Shown here one piece after another: positions 9,207 through 17,210 of a DNA stretch of 64,000 nt. The notes under the pieces are model-generated. The model was given only the letters and a program-made list of their open reading frames with translations. It was not told where the DNA came from and ran no database searches. The position numbers and the translations under genes were made by a program. The stretch's first letter is position 1; each line of letters starts with the position of its first letter. The DNA comes from Myxococcus sp046520405 (GTDB taxonomy: Bacteria > Myxococcota > Myxococcia > Myxococcales > Myxococcaceae), in the NCBI GenBank assembly GCA_046520405.1, contig JBKGHI010000003.1, positions 42,544 through 106,543 on the forward strand, written 5' to 3'.

Positions 9207-9485
9207 CTACTTCACGCCCTTCTTGGAGAGCTCTGGGCTGCAAATGGAGCACTGGGACTCAGGCCGCTCATGCTCCGCGCACCAATCCCCCTTGGCCTTG
9301 AAGACAGCCGCCAGCTTCGGGTTGCAGCGAGTGCACAAAGACTTCTGGACGCCGTGCTCACACTTGGGCTTCTCGGCCTCGGCGGCCTGGGGCTTTTCGG
9401 TGGCCTTAGGCCCCTCGGCCAGCGCGGGGAGGACGGGAAGGGTGAGAAGCGAGACGACGATGGAAAGGGTGCGCAACGAACGCAT
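9207..9485 (-). CDS. Small exported protein with two Cys/His metal-binding-like repeats
   Basis: A 92-residue protein with signal peptide (LSIVVSLLTLPVLPALAEG), a charged linker, and two copies of the unit found four times in the adjacent adaptor: CEHGVQKSLCTRCNPKL and CAEHERPESQCSICSPEL. ATG 9485 is chosen because GGAG lies upstream and the signal peptide follows at once. It is presumably a periplasmic metal carrier that delivers to, or buffers for, the RND pump; this is inferred from shared repeats and immediate adjacency. I know no experimentally described family for it. Confidence 0.75.
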   Translation of the reverse strand: MRSLRTLSIVVSLLTLPVLPALAEGPKATEKPQAAEAEKPKCEHGVQKSLCTRCNPKLAAVFKAKGDWCAEHERPESQCSICSPELSKKGVK

Positions 9486-9642
9486 GAGGAAACTCCAGCC
9501 GGGGCAGTCGCCCACGGCGGTGAATGCCCGCGCGAGAGTGCGCGGGGAGGATGGATAGGGCTTCAGGCGAAGAGGACGCGCATGCGCACGCACGGACCCG
9601 GTAGGGCTCGCGCACGGCACACGTCTCCCGTGAAGGGAGGCG

Positions 9643-9945
9643 TCAGGCTCTAGGCGGTTGGAAGATGTCGGTAGCGGTCCCGGAGAGGACCGGCTCGTCC
9701 ACGCGGCTGGGCACCAGAGGCGGTGTGGGCGCGGCCGCGAGGTCCCCCATGACGGGAACCGGAGCGGGGGCTGCTCTCAGCGGGCAGCATGGGCACAGGA
9801 CGCAGCTGGGGGCGCAGTCCGTGCAGTCATCGCCTTCATCCTCCATGCAGTCGGCGTGCGTGTCCGAAGCGAAGGCCAGCGTCTGGAAGACGCCGCCCGT
9901 CGTCAGGACGAGGAGCACGGCCATGAGTCGCAAGAGGAGCTGCAT
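9643..9945 (-). CDS. Small exported Cys-rich protein, CzcI-like
   Basis: A 100-residue protein with a signal peptide (LLRLMAVLLVLTTGGVFQTLAFA), acidic residues, then CTDCAPSCVLCPCC at about residues 41-54 and a C-terminus ending DIFQPPRA. The end closely resembles GLFQPPKA of the 15994-16332 protein, so the two belong to one family. It lies between the thioredoxin-like gene and the Cys/His-repeat gene at the head of the RND operon, where czcI sits in czc operons. A periplasmic metal-binding modulator is a reasonable inference; no enzyme motif is present. Confidence 0.65.
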   Translation of the reverse strand: MQLLLRLMAVLLVLTTGGVFQTLAFASDTHADCMEDEGDDCTDCAPSCVLCPCCPLRAAPAPVPVMGDLAAAPTPPLVPSRVDEPVLSGTATDIFQPPRA

Positions 9946-9979
9946 CCAGTAGGTGGCTTACAAAGGCCCAGGGGAAGAG

Positions 9980-10489
9980 TCAATCCGCCGAGCCGGTCGC
10001 CCGGGTGGCACGCTCGCGGGTCAACCTTTCCAGGAGGCGTCGCATGGCTCTGGAGTCCCAGTCCCGTGGGCCAGGGAAGCGGGCGACCAGCTGCCCTTCG
10101 ACGACGAGGATGCTCGTCGGGAGTTGCTCCACGCCATACGCGCGGGCCACGTTCTCGCCCTCATCCAGGCGCAGGAGGAGTTCCGGTGGAGGAGGGCCTT
10201 CGAAGAAGGACTCCACGGCCCCAAGGTTCGCATCGTGGCTGAAGACGACGACCCGCAGTCCTTCGGGGGGAGACTTTGCCAGGGCAAGGAGTTGGGGCGT
10301 CTCCTCACGACATGGAGGGCACCAGGATGCCCAGAACACTATCAGTAGTGCGTGAGCATTCGGTGCGTCAGTGACCACAGGTGCAATGCCCTCAATCCGG
10401 ATGTAGCTGGGCGGAGGTTCGTTCCGGCAGGCACAGGTCATTGCCAGAAGAATGAGCGCCAGCAGACATGGGGGACGATGGATGCGCAT
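9980..10489 (-). CDS. Thioredoxin-like lipoprotein, TlpA/ResA type
   Basis: A 169-residue extracytoplasmic thiol oxidoreductase. A leader ends in LLAMTCAC, a plausible lipoprotein site. The thioredoxin fold carries the active site WASWCPPC and the later cis-Pro segment VEQLPTSILVV. Start ATG 10489 excludes 25 upstream codons of low quality. Proteins of this type reduce or isomerise cysteines in the periplasm. The next gene begins 34 bases after its stop and encodes a Cys-rich protein. A role in keeping the operon's cysteines reduced for metal binding is likely but inferred. Confidence 0.82.
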   Translation of the reverse strand: MRIHRPPCLLALILLAMTCACRNEPPPSYIRIEGIAPVVTDAPNAHALLIVFWASWCPPCREETPQLLALAKSPPEGLRVVVFSHDANLGAVESFFEGPPPPELLLRLDEGENVARAYGVEQLPTSILVVEGQLVARFPGPRDWDSRAMRRLLERLTRERATRATGSAD

Positions 10490-11162
10490 CACTCCAGACG
10501 CTATCTTACGGTCCGACGTTAGGGCGCCACTATGTGTGCGGCTCAGCAGCCAATAGTTGCGCACTGTCGTCGACCACGGCTCGCGGCAGTGCGGTTCTCA
10601 CCTCAGGACTGCTGCGGGCGTCAATGCACCGGCCATCGATTTCCGGCTCCTGCCTGTAGTCCCAGGGATAATCTGCCTACTTGCTCCAGTGTGAGTGCAT
10701 GAGTGTGCTCCGGTTCGTTGAACAAGGTGATGATGCCGCTGCCCTTCTCGATTTCGGTCGGCACCGCACGGTGAAGGCCTGAGGCGTGCGCAGGGCGGGC
10801 AGGAGGCTGGCGAGGCCCAACGCGTGCCGTCGCCGCTCGGACGCGGCTCAGGAATGTCCAAGGGGCCAAAGGTTGGGCCCGCACCTCAAGGCTGTGCAGT
10901 GCCCTTGGTGAGCTCCCTCGCTCGTCAGCCGAGGCAAAGCGATGACCGTGCGCTCCTCGCCCACCCGCCTTAACGCGCTAGCTGTCGTGGCAGTGCCGCG
11001 CTTGCAACGCAGCGACCGAATTGGGGGTAGGCACACCCGGACTGACGCACTGAGGTCTGCCCCCCCAGGCCTGCGCTCGCTGTGCTGGCGCCCTCCTGGT
11101 GGCCACAATTTCTGGCGGTGTCACAGGAAGTTTGCAGAGGCCGATGTTGTGGCGGGCCATAG
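10490..11162. other. Divergent intergenic region with a possible gene remnant
   Basis: About 670 bases between the minus-strand RND operon and the plus-strand arsenic operon; promoters of both must lie here. A minus-strand frame at 10621-10884 reads like the end of a periplasmic metal-site protein (GIITLFNEPEHTHALTLEQVG; HTH spacing), but it lacks a credible start and may be a decayed fragment. No other gene is supported. Confidence 0.4.
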
Positions 11163-11176
11163 GATATTCGAATATC
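11163..11176. promoter_or_regulatory. ArsR-type operator palindrome
   Basis: A perfect 14-base palindrome, GATATTCGAATATC, ending 11 bases before the arsR start codon. ArsR-family repressors bind such AT-rich dyads, and the ATTCGAAT core is typical. It probably overlaps the promoter of the arsR-acr3-arsC-arsC-arsN operon and gives autoregulation by arsenite. Confidence 0.75.
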
Positions 11177-11187
11177 GTAATGTCCTC

Positions 11188-11553
11188 ATGGCACCTGCCG
11201 CCGCCTCTCTAGATGTTCGGTCCGCCTCCCGCCTCTTTAAGGCGCTGGGGGACGAGACTCGCCTACGCATCGTCGCGCTCCTCAGTCATGGGGAGCTGTG
11301 CGTCTGCCACTTCGAGTCAGCCTTGGACCTGACCCAGTCCAACACCTCCCGGCAACTCGGCGTGCTGAAGAACGCAGGCATCGTCGAGGCTCGCCGAGAC
11401 GGAAGCTGGGTGTACTACCGACTGGCTCCGCAACTGGACGAGGTGTGCAAGGCCCAGCTCAAGGCGCTCGTGTCCGCCTTCACCAAGAAGGACGTCCTCC
11501 GGGAAGACGTCGTGCGCCTCCTCAAGTCCCGCGGCCCCAACGCCTGCAAGTAG
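11188..11553 (+). CDS. arsR: ArsR-family metalloregulator
   Basis: A 121-residue winged-helix repressor. The metal-binding helix reads ELCVC (residues about 37-41), the CxC type that senses As(III)/Sb(III), followed by the recognition helix QSNTSRQLGVLKNAGIV and wing RRDGSWVYYRL. ATG 11188 is preferred over the long upstream extension, which runs through the operator. It is first in an arsenic operon, 16 bases before the acr3 gene. Release of the palindrome at 11163-11176 by arsenite would induce the operon. Confidence 0.93.
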   Translation: MAPAAASLDVRSASRLFKALGDETRLRIVALLSHGELCVCHFESALDLTQSNTSRQLGVLKNAGIVEARRDGSWVYYRLAPQLDEVCKAQLKALVSAFTKKDVLREDVVRLLKSRGPNACK

Positions 11554-11569
11554 ACCCAAGAGCCTTCTC

Positions 11570-12703
11570 ATGAACGCAGCCACTGCTCCAGACAGCATCG
11601 TCAAGAAGCTCTCCGTCATCGACCGGTTCCTGCCGGTGTGGATCTTCGCCGCCATGGGCCTGGGCATCGGCCTGGGCAGGGCTTTCCCGGACCTGGGCGC
11701 GAGGCTGGACATGGTGAGGCTAGACACCGTGTCCCTGCCCATCGCCATTGGCCTCTTGTGGATGATGTACCCGGTGCTAGCGAAGGTGCGTTACGGCGAA
11801 CTGGGCCGGTTGCGCGCGCGGGGCAAGCTCTTCACCACGTCCCTGGTGCTCAACTGGATTGTAGGACCGGTGTTGATGTTCGCCCTGGCCTGGCTCTTCC
11901 TTCCGGACCTTCCGCACTACCGCAACGGTCTGGTGCTCATCGGCCTGGCCCGGTGCATCGCCATGGTCCTCATCTGGAACATGCTCGCGTGCGGGAGCAA
12001 TGAGGTGGCTGCCGTGCTGGTGGCGCTCAACTCGGTCTTCCAGATTCTCTTCTACTCGGTGCTTGGCTGGCTCTTCCTCACCGTCATCCCTGAATGGCTC
12101 GGCGCGGATGTGGCGGCGTTCGACGTGTCCATGTGGAGCATCGCCAAGAGCGTGCTCATCTTCCTGGGCGTGCCCCTGTTGGCTGGCGCGCTGACGCGCA
12201 TCGGCCTCACTCGGCTCAAGGGAGAGGCATGGTACGAGCAGCGCTTCCTGCCGCGCTTGGGGCCTACCGCGCTCATTGGTCTGCTGTACACCATCGTCCT
12301 CATGTTCGCGATGCAGGGGGAGAAGATTACCCGCCTCCCGCTGGACGTGGTGCGCATCTCCCTCCCGCTGGTTGTCTACTTCGCGATCATGTTCACCAGT
12401 GCCTTCTTCCTCTCCAGGAAGCTGGGCTTCTCCTATGAGGAAACGGCGTCGTTGTCGTTCACCGCTGCGGGCAACAACTTCGAGCTGGCCATCGCCGTGG
12501 CGGTGGGCGTGTTCGGTATGGCCTCAGGAGAGGCGCTGGCGGGCGTAGTGGGGCCGCTCATCGAGGTTCCCGCTCTCATCGCCTTGGTCTACCTGTCGCT
12601 CTGGCTCAGGCGTCGCCTCTTCCCCGGAGCCGGTGAAGCCGTGCTGCCTCGTCGCTTCGAGGGGAAGACGCCTGCGTCCGGGCCTGGCGAAGCGCACCCG
12701 TAG
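11570..12703 (+). CDS. acr3: Arsenite efflux permease, ACR3 family
   Basis: A 377-residue inner-membrane arsenite exporter with ten predicted hydrophobic segments, normal for ACR3. The conserved Cys of segment IV is in LIGLARCIAMVLIWN (C129), and the late motif TAAGNNFELAIAVAVG is intact. It acts downstream of the two reductases, exporting As(III) made from arsenate. It lies 16 bases after arsR and is followed by arsC, all on one strand. Confidence 0.95.
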   Translation: MNAATAPDSIVKKLSVIDRFLPVWIFAAMGLGIGLGRAFPDLGARLDMVRLDTVSLPIAIGLLWMMYPVLAKVRYGELGRLRARGKLFTTSLVLNWIVGPVLMFALAWLFLPDLPHYRNGLVLIGLARCIAMVLIWNMLACGSNEVAAVLVALNSVFQILFYSVLGWLFLTVIPEWLGADVAAFDVSMWSIAKSVLIFLGVPLLAGALTRIGLTRLKGEAWYEQRFLPRLGPTALIGLLYTIVLMFAMQGEKITRLPLDVVRISLPLVVYFAIMFTSAFFLSRKLGFSYEETASLSFTAAGNNFELAIAVAVGVFGMASGEALAGVVGPLIEVPALIALVYLSLWLRRRLFPGAGEAVLPRRFEGKTPASGPGEAHP

Positions 12704-12750
12704 GACCCGGCTGCCGACGTCGTCCCCCAGGTGCTCCTCCTCGAGGCCCC

Positions 12751-13239
12751 GTGACTCCTCCATCGCCCTTCAAAGTGCTCTTCCTCTGCACGGGAAACTC
12801 TGCCCGCAGCATCCTGGCTGAGTTCCTGCTCAAGCGCTTGGGGGGTGAGCGCTTCGAGGTGCACAGTGCGGGTGCGGCGCCGAAAGGTGAGGTCCATCCC
12901 CTCGCCCTCCGGCTGCTTCGAGAGCGCTTCCGCATTCCCGCTGCCGACGCGCGCAGCAAATCCTGGGAGGAGTTCCGGGACGTGCGCTTCGACTTCGTCA
13001 TCACCCTTTGCGAAAAGGCGCGCGAGTCCTGCCCGGTGTGGCCGTATCAGCCCGTCATCGCTCACTGGGGAAGTGCGGACCCTTCGGCAGCAGAGGGCAG
13101 CGAGGCGGAGAAGGAGTCTGCCTTCCTCAAGGTGTCCATGGAGATCTCCCGCAGGCTGGAGCTGTTCCTCGCACTACCCATCGAGAAGCTAGACCGGCTA
13201 CGCCTGACGGCGCTCACCCGCGGCATCGGTGAGAAGTAG
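12751..13239 (+). CDS. arsC: Arsenate reductase / low-Mr phosphatase-fold protein
   Basis: A 162-residue cytoplasmic protein starting at GTG 12751. The phosphate/arsenate loop CTGNSAR (C13-R19) fits the CX5R motif, with SILAE following. Further cysteines in VITLCEKARESCPVW resemble the resolving cysteines of ArsC. Such enzymes reduce arsenate to arsenite through a disulfide cascade. It differs clearly from the next arsC, so the operon holds two reductase types. It lies 48 bases after acr3. Its exact electron donor is not evident. Confidence 0.85.
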   Translation: MTPPSPFKVLFLCTGNSARSILAEFLLKRLGGERFEVHSAGAAPKGEVHPLALRLLRERFRIPAADARSKSWEEFRDVRFDFVITLCEKARESCPVWPYQPVIAHWGSADPSAAEGSEAEKESAFLKVSMEISRRLELFLALPIEKLDRLRLTALTRGIGEK

Positions 13240-13263
13240 CCGCCTTTCCAAGGAGTCGTCACG

Positions 13264-13665
13264 ATGAAGACGGTCATCTTCGCTTGCGTACACAACGCTG
13301 GCCGCTCGCAGATGGCGGCGGCCTTCTTCAACGCCCTGTCGGACCCAGCCAAGGCGCGCGCTGTGTCTGCTGGTACCCAGCCGGGAGAGCGCGTTCACCC
13401 CGAAGTGCAGGCTGCCATGACGGAGGTGGGCATCGACCTGTCGGGCGCCAAGCCTCAGCGCCTCACGGATGAGCTGGCCCAGGGCGCTCAGTGGCTCATC
13501 ACCATGGGCTGTGGCGATGCCTGCCCGTACGTGCCGGGGCTGAAGCGCGGCGACTGGCCTCTGGAAGACCCGAAGGGCAAGTCGGTGGAGCGCGTGCGCG
13601 AGATTCGCGACAACGTGCGCGCCCGGGTGGTTGAACTCCTGGCCAGCGAAGGGTGGGCGCGATGA
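13264..13665 (+). CDS. arsC: Arsenate reductase, thioredoxin-coupled ArsC type
   Basis: A 133-residue protein with the active loop CVHNAGRSQMAAAFF (C8-R14) and the resolving pair in MGCGDACPYVPG. These are the hallmarks of thioredoxin-dependent arsenate reductases. An AAGGAG ribosome site lies upstream of ATG 13264. Its stop codon overlaps the start of the acetyltransferase gene (ATGA), so the two are translationally coupled. It converts arsenate to arsenite for export by ACR3. Confidence 0.93.
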   Translation: MKTVIFACVHNAGRSQMAAAFFNALSDPAKARAVSAGTQPGERVHPEVQAAMTEVGIDLSGAKPQRLTDELAQGAQWLITMGCGDACPYVPGLKRGDWPLEDPKGKSVERVREIRDNVRARVVELLASEGWAR

Positions 13666-14108
13666 TGCTCACCCTTCGGCCCGCCCGCCCCGCCGACCTC
13701 GGCGCAGTTGAAGCACTCCTCGCTGCCGCAGACCTGCCCCGACAAGGAGTGGCCGACCACCTGCCTTACTTCCTCGTGGCAGAGCGCGAAGGCACGCTCG
13801 TGGCTGCAGCAGGGTTGGAGCTGTACGGGACGAGCGCCCTCCTTCGCTCCGTTGTCGTGAACGAGAACCAGAAGGGGAAAGGCGTGGGAGCAGAGTTGGT
13901 CCGGCGGCTCGTTGAGCGAGCCAGTGCAGATGGACTGGAAGCATTGTTTCTGCTCACCACCACTGCTGCGGACTACTTCCCGCGCTTCGGCTTCGTTCGC
14001 ATCGACCGTGCCTCTCTGCCCCCAGAGCTCCATGCATCCGAGGAACTCCGTGGAGCATGCCCGGCGAGCGCGGTCGTGATGCGCCGCCGAATTGCGCGCC
14101 AATCTTAA
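13662..14108 (+). CDS. arsN: GNAT acetyltransferase, ArsN2-like
   Basis: A 148-residue GNAT-fold enzyme. The acetyl-CoA loop is in NENQKGKGVGAELVRRLVERA, and TTAADYFPRFGFVRI matches the C-terminal part of ArsN-type proteins. Some ArsN enzymes detoxify organoarsenical antibiotics such as arsinothricin by N-acetylation. The start ATG 13662 overlaps the arsC stop, placing it as the last gene of the arsenic operon. Family and context agree, but the acceptor substrate is inferred. Confidence 0.82.
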   Translation: MMLTLRPARPADLGAVEALLAAADLPRQGVADHLPYFLVAEREGTLVAAAGLELYGTSALLRSVVVNENQKGKGVGAELVRRLVERASADGLEALFLLTTTAADYFPRFGFVRIDRASLPPELHASEELRGACPASAVVMRRRIARQS

Positions 14109-14275
14109 CCCTTTGGCGTAGGGGCGTTATCTCCTCAGCGGGTGCGCCGAGTTGACGATACCCTCCGCGCCTCGCTCGCATTGACGCGCTACTGACTCGG
14201 CCCGGACGCGCTTTGTGGCAGCGGCCGAGCTTTGGATGGGCACAAACACTCATCGAGTTTGGGCAGCTCCCTATA

Positions 14276-14635
14276 TTAAGGGCTGCCTTCTGAGTCATTT
14301 TGTAGCAAGGCTTGGATATCTTCCGGAATCGGCATGGGGGTGAAGATGCCCACGTTGGCGCCTCCAGTGTTGCCCAGGGGAGCGCGCCCGAGCCAGGAGC
14401 CAGGGGCAGCCAGGAGGAGGCGGGGCACTTGACCGAGCAACTCGCGGACGTCACTCCTTCTCCACGCGAAAGTGAACATGTGCCGGTGCACGCGAAGATG
14501 CGGCAGGGCATGGGCTTGGCTCAGGACGTGGGCACGCTCCAGCGCTCGCCATGCCTCTGGAAGGTTGCCCGCCGCTTCGGCGACGGCTGCGTGAGCGAGT
14601 TCATACTCAAAGTGTTTCTTCAACTTGGCCTTCAT
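14276..14635 (-). CDS. DUF3703-family protein, intact copy
   Basis: A 119-residue cytoplasmic protein with helical N-terminal part (LKKHFEYELAHAAVAEAAG) and the conserved C-terminal half LLLAAPGSWLGRAPLGNTGG then NVGIFTPMPIPEDI. No function is known. The family recurs beside CDF transporters and ArsR-type regulators, as here and at 870-1252. This copy is intact and shows which base is missing in the other. It lies 243 bases downstream of the HMA-CDF gene; that gap shows only a weak frame (14632-14868) I do not accept as a gene. Confidence 0.82.
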   Translation of the reverse strand: MKAKLKKHFEYELAHAAVAEAAGNLPEAWRALERAHVLSQAHALPHLRVHRHMFTFAWRRSDVRELLGQVPRLLLAAPGSWLGRAPLGNTGGANVGIFTPMPIPEDIQALLQNDSEGSP

Positions 14636-14878
14636 TGAATTGACCCCGAGTTGTTCATTCCAAGTCTCGAGCCTGTTGTCTTGTACCTCAGTCCGGCTCG
14701 TCGAGGATGGGCGTCGTCACACTTGGACCGCAGCCACTTTCGTACGGAGTACCACCCGCGCAAGGGGGGCACACCCATTCCGAGGTGGCGATGCGTTTTC
14801 AGGTGTCGATGGAGGACTTCCTGGAGCAGGTTGTTGATCAGCGTTTTCCCAGTTTGGTTGAGCAGCATGGGCCCTCTT

Positions 14879-15718
14879 TCACGCCCGGAGACGAAGAATG
14901 CGTATTGCGCCAGAGAGGACGAGCATCGCGATGCCGAGGCCTACGAGGAGGTCGGGGTAGGGGGACTTGGTGAGAGCGACGAGGATTCCCGCCGCGATGA
15001 CACCGAGGTTCGCCAGCACATCGTTAGTGGAGAAGATGTAGCTGGCCTTCATGTGGGCCCCGCCCTTTCGGTGACGGAAGATTAGCAGGAGGCACGTCAC
15101 GTTGGCGGCGAGAGCGAGCGAGGCCACCCCCAGCATCCAGGTGGGCTCCGGCTCGCTGCCAAAGAGGAAGCGCCGTCCCACTTCGAAGAGGGCACCCAGT
15201 GCGAGCGCTATTTGCAGATAGCCACTGAGGTGCGCGGCGCGCAGCTTGTGTGCGGCCGTACGGCCCACCGCGTAGAGGCCCAGGCCGTAGACCATGGCGT
15301 CGGCGAGCATGTCTAGGGAGTCCGCGAGGAGGCCCGTTGACTGGACGAGCCAGCCTGCGACGAGCTCGGCCACGAACATTATCCCGTTGATGGCCAGTAG
15401 CACCCAGAGCGTGCGGGCCTCCGTGCCCGCGTCCTCGCCGGCCTCCGGCATGCCCTCTTCTGCGGCCGCACCTCCGTGCGTCTCGACAAGTTGGGCGCCG
15501 AGCCCGAGCGGTTCCAGGCGTCCTGCCACCGCGGATGCCGTGCCCCTCGCATGCCAGACGGTGAGGCGCCTTTCGGGCAAGTTAAAGGCGAGAGCGCGCA
15601 CCATGGGCAGGCCTTCGAGCGTCATGCGCACGGTACGCTCCTCAGAGGGGCAGTCCATGCGGGGCACCTTGAACTCGCTCCTGTCGGTGGTGTCTGGAGG
15701 ATTATTGTCGTTTTGCAT
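14879..15718 (-). CDS. Cation transporter with N-terminal HMA-like domain
   Basis: A 279-residue protein. Residues about 12-75 resemble a heavy-metal-associated domain in which the usual CxxC is replaced by MDCPSEE (single Cys). Six hydrophobic segments of a CDF-type transporter follow, with metal-site segments LLADSLDMLADAMVYGLG and IFSTNDVLANLGV. Proteins of this layout accompany ArsR/CadC regulators and probably export Cd, Zn or similar ions. The start is ATG 15718; the longer frame upstream is discarded. It is third in the order CadC, CzcI-like, transporter, DUF3703. A non-coding 275 bases precede it. Confidence 0.85.
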   Translation of the reverse strand: MQNDNNPPDTTDRSEFKVPRMDCPSEERTVRMTLEGLPMVRALAFNLPERRLTVWHARGTASAVAGRLEPLGLGAQLVETHGGAAAEEGMPEAGEDAGTEARTLWVLLAINGIMFVAELVAGWLVQSTGLLADSLDMLADAMVYGLGLYAVGRTAAHKLRAAHLSGYLQIALALGALFEVGRRFLFGSEPEPTWMLGVASLALAANVTCLLLIFRHRKGGAHMKASYIFSTNDVLANLGVIAAGILVALTKSPYPDLLVGLGIAMLVLSGAIRILRLRA

Positions 15719-15993
15719 TGGATGTCGTCTCGACAGAAAAAGGGGGAGAGGAGGCCGGGCGCCCCGGCAGAGGGCCAGCCGTGCGCCGCCTCGCATGAAT
15801 GGCGGCGCGGTACTCGTCACCACGGCAGTCCATCCATTCCGGCGCCCGAGGCGGCAGACCGCGCCTAGAGAGGCAAGTGCGGTGTCCGCTCGTGTGGCTT
15901 ACGATGTGAGAGGAGGGAGGTGCGTCCGCACAACGCCACAGCGAAGTACTGCAGCGCTGCCAGGGCGCACCTCTTCCGTGAGCGTTTCGGGGA

Positions 15994-16332
15994 CTACGCT
16001 TTGGGCGGCTGGAACAGCCCTTCGCTCACTGGTGCCATAGGGGCGTGCGGTGCCAGCAGCGGCGCGTCGAAGGAAAGGCGTGCTTCAACGAGGAGGGGCG
16101 GTGCAGCCGGCATGATAGCCGGAGGGCATTTGGCGCACGGGCCCATGGGGCAGCTTGGAGGGCACTCCTCGTCCTCGAGCGAGCCCGCGCAGTCAGTAGC
16201 ACACTCCGGCTCATCGAAGCCCAGCGCGGCAAGCGCGTACCGAGGAGAGCCGGAATAGGTGAGTGCCAACAGCACCACCAGTAGGATGCGCCCAAGGGCG
16301 ATGATGCGCTGCAGGGGGCGGACGCCCTTCAC
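15994..16332 (-). CDS. Small exported Cys-rich protein, CzcI-like
   Basis: A 112-residue protein: signal peptide (IIALGRILLVVLLALTYSG), then CATDCAGSLEDEECPPSC followed by PMGPCAKCPP (residues about 40-67), an Ala/Pro-rich stretch and C-terminus GLFQPPKA. It shares this end and the Cys spacing style with the 9643-9945 protein. GTG 16332 overlaps the stop of the regulator gene (GTGA), so translation is coupled. A periplasmic metal-binding accessory is inferred. Confidence 0.65.
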   Translation of the reverse strand: MKGVRPLQRIIALGRILLVVLLALTYSGSPRYALAALGFDEPECATDCAGSLEDEECPPSCPMGPCAKCPPAIMPAAPPLLVEARLSFDAPLLAPHAPMAPVSEGLFQPPKA

Positions 16333-16727
16333 GCAGCCTCCTTGCCCTCAAGCTGCCTGACGGCGTCGTGGATTAGCCCCTTCGCCCAGGTACTGGCGAG
16401 GGAGTAATACACGAGCTTGCCGGCGGCCCGGTACTTCACCAGTCCCAAGTGTCGCAGTTGCTGAAGCTGCCGCGAGGTGGTGGCCATGGAGCGTCCAACC
16501 AAGTAGGCCAAGTCGCAGACGCACAGCTCAGAGAGTGAGAGCGCATGGAGTAGCCGCAGACGGGTCGGGTCTGAAAAAGCGCCCAGCAGTTCCGCCGCCT
16601 GCTGGGCCGCGTCGACGCTCAGCAGTTGGGGTTGGACAGCCTCCACCTTCGCCTCGTCGACTAAGTCCACCTGACAGGCGTCGGCGGAGAGTGGAGTCGT
16701 CTCCTGGGGGGCTCGCTGTTGCCGCAT
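16329..16727 (-). CDS. CadC/SmtB-type ArsR-family regulator
   Basis: A 132-residue winged-helix metalloregulator. The N-terminal ACQVDLVDEAKV matches the N-terminal Cys arm of CadC, and the alpha-3 box reads ELCVCDLAYLVGRS, so a Cd/Pb/Zn-type thiolate site is complete. The recognition helix is MATTSRQLQQLRHLG and the wing AAGKLVYYSL. ATG 16727 is chosen; 88 upstream codons of another open frame lack features. The operator palindrome overlaps this start codon. It heads the CadC, CzcI-like, transporter, DUF3703 series. Confidence 0.88.
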   Translation of the reverse strand: MRQQRAPQETTPLSADACQVDLVDEAKVEAVQPQLLSVDAAQQAAELLGAFSDPTRLRLLHALSLSELCVCDLAYLVGRSMATTSRQLQQLRHLGLVKYRAAGKLVYYSLASTWAKGLIHDAVRQLEGKEAA

Positions 16728-16743
16728 ATTCACATTTGCATAT
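16726..16743. promoter_or_regulatory. SmtB/CadC-type operator
   Basis: An imperfect dyad ATATTCACATTTGCATAT: 14 of 18 positions match the reverse complement. The sequence type is that bound by SmtB/CadC regulators. It is an AT-rich island in high-GC DNA and directly overlaps the proposed cadC-like ATG (16725-16727). If the start is right, the transcript may be leaderless or nearly so. Confidence 0.65.
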
Positions 16744-17210
16744 ATAAGCAAGTGACGCGTTTGGGTCAACCCTTCCACGCGACTTGTCTCGCCTTCCCTC
16801 GCAACCGGAGTGCAAGGATCTCCGTGAGCAGCAGTCTGCTCCAGGACGAAAGAATCGCCGCAGCACTGAGTCCTGCGATGCCAGCGGTGGCCGGCTGTCC
16901 CCACGAACTGCCGAGCACAAATGCCGAAGTAGCGAAGGAGGTACGGACTCGCGTTCGTCCAGCCTCCAAAGACGAAAGCCAAGTTGTCCACCGCGAGGCC
17001 GTTTCAGGCCACCGGCCCAGCATGAACGCGGCTCCCCACTGCATGAATGAGCCAGTCGAGGTGCATAGCGAGCAGTGACTTCATGTTCTCCCTCGCGGCC
17101 ACCCGCCTGCCCCAGGGCTGAAGCGGCACGAGCATTAACGTGCCCCAGCAAGGACGAGCCGCAGACTGGGAGTGCCCAGTTGAAGGCCAGCAGCGCGACC
17201 GGGGCCACGC
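16744..17210. other. Intergenic stretch, no supported gene
   Basis: About 470 bases between the cadC-like operator and the end of the sterol-desaturase gene. Several minus-strand frames are open, but they switch frame repeatedly and show no family motif. It could contain a decayed gene; I cannot identify one. Confidence 0.45.

Noticed and set aside
10621..10884. Minus-strand frame with HTHALTL segment
   Set aside because: Possible remnant of a periplasmic protein, but no credible start and no neighbour support; kept only as a note in the intergenic entry.
14632..14868. 78-codon minus-strand frame between HMA-CDF and DUF3703
   Set aside because: No motif, no ribosome site; composition unlike its neighbours.
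16728..16991. N-terminal extension of the CadC-type regulator
   Set aside because: Runs through the operator and has no homologous character; the family begins at ATG 16727.
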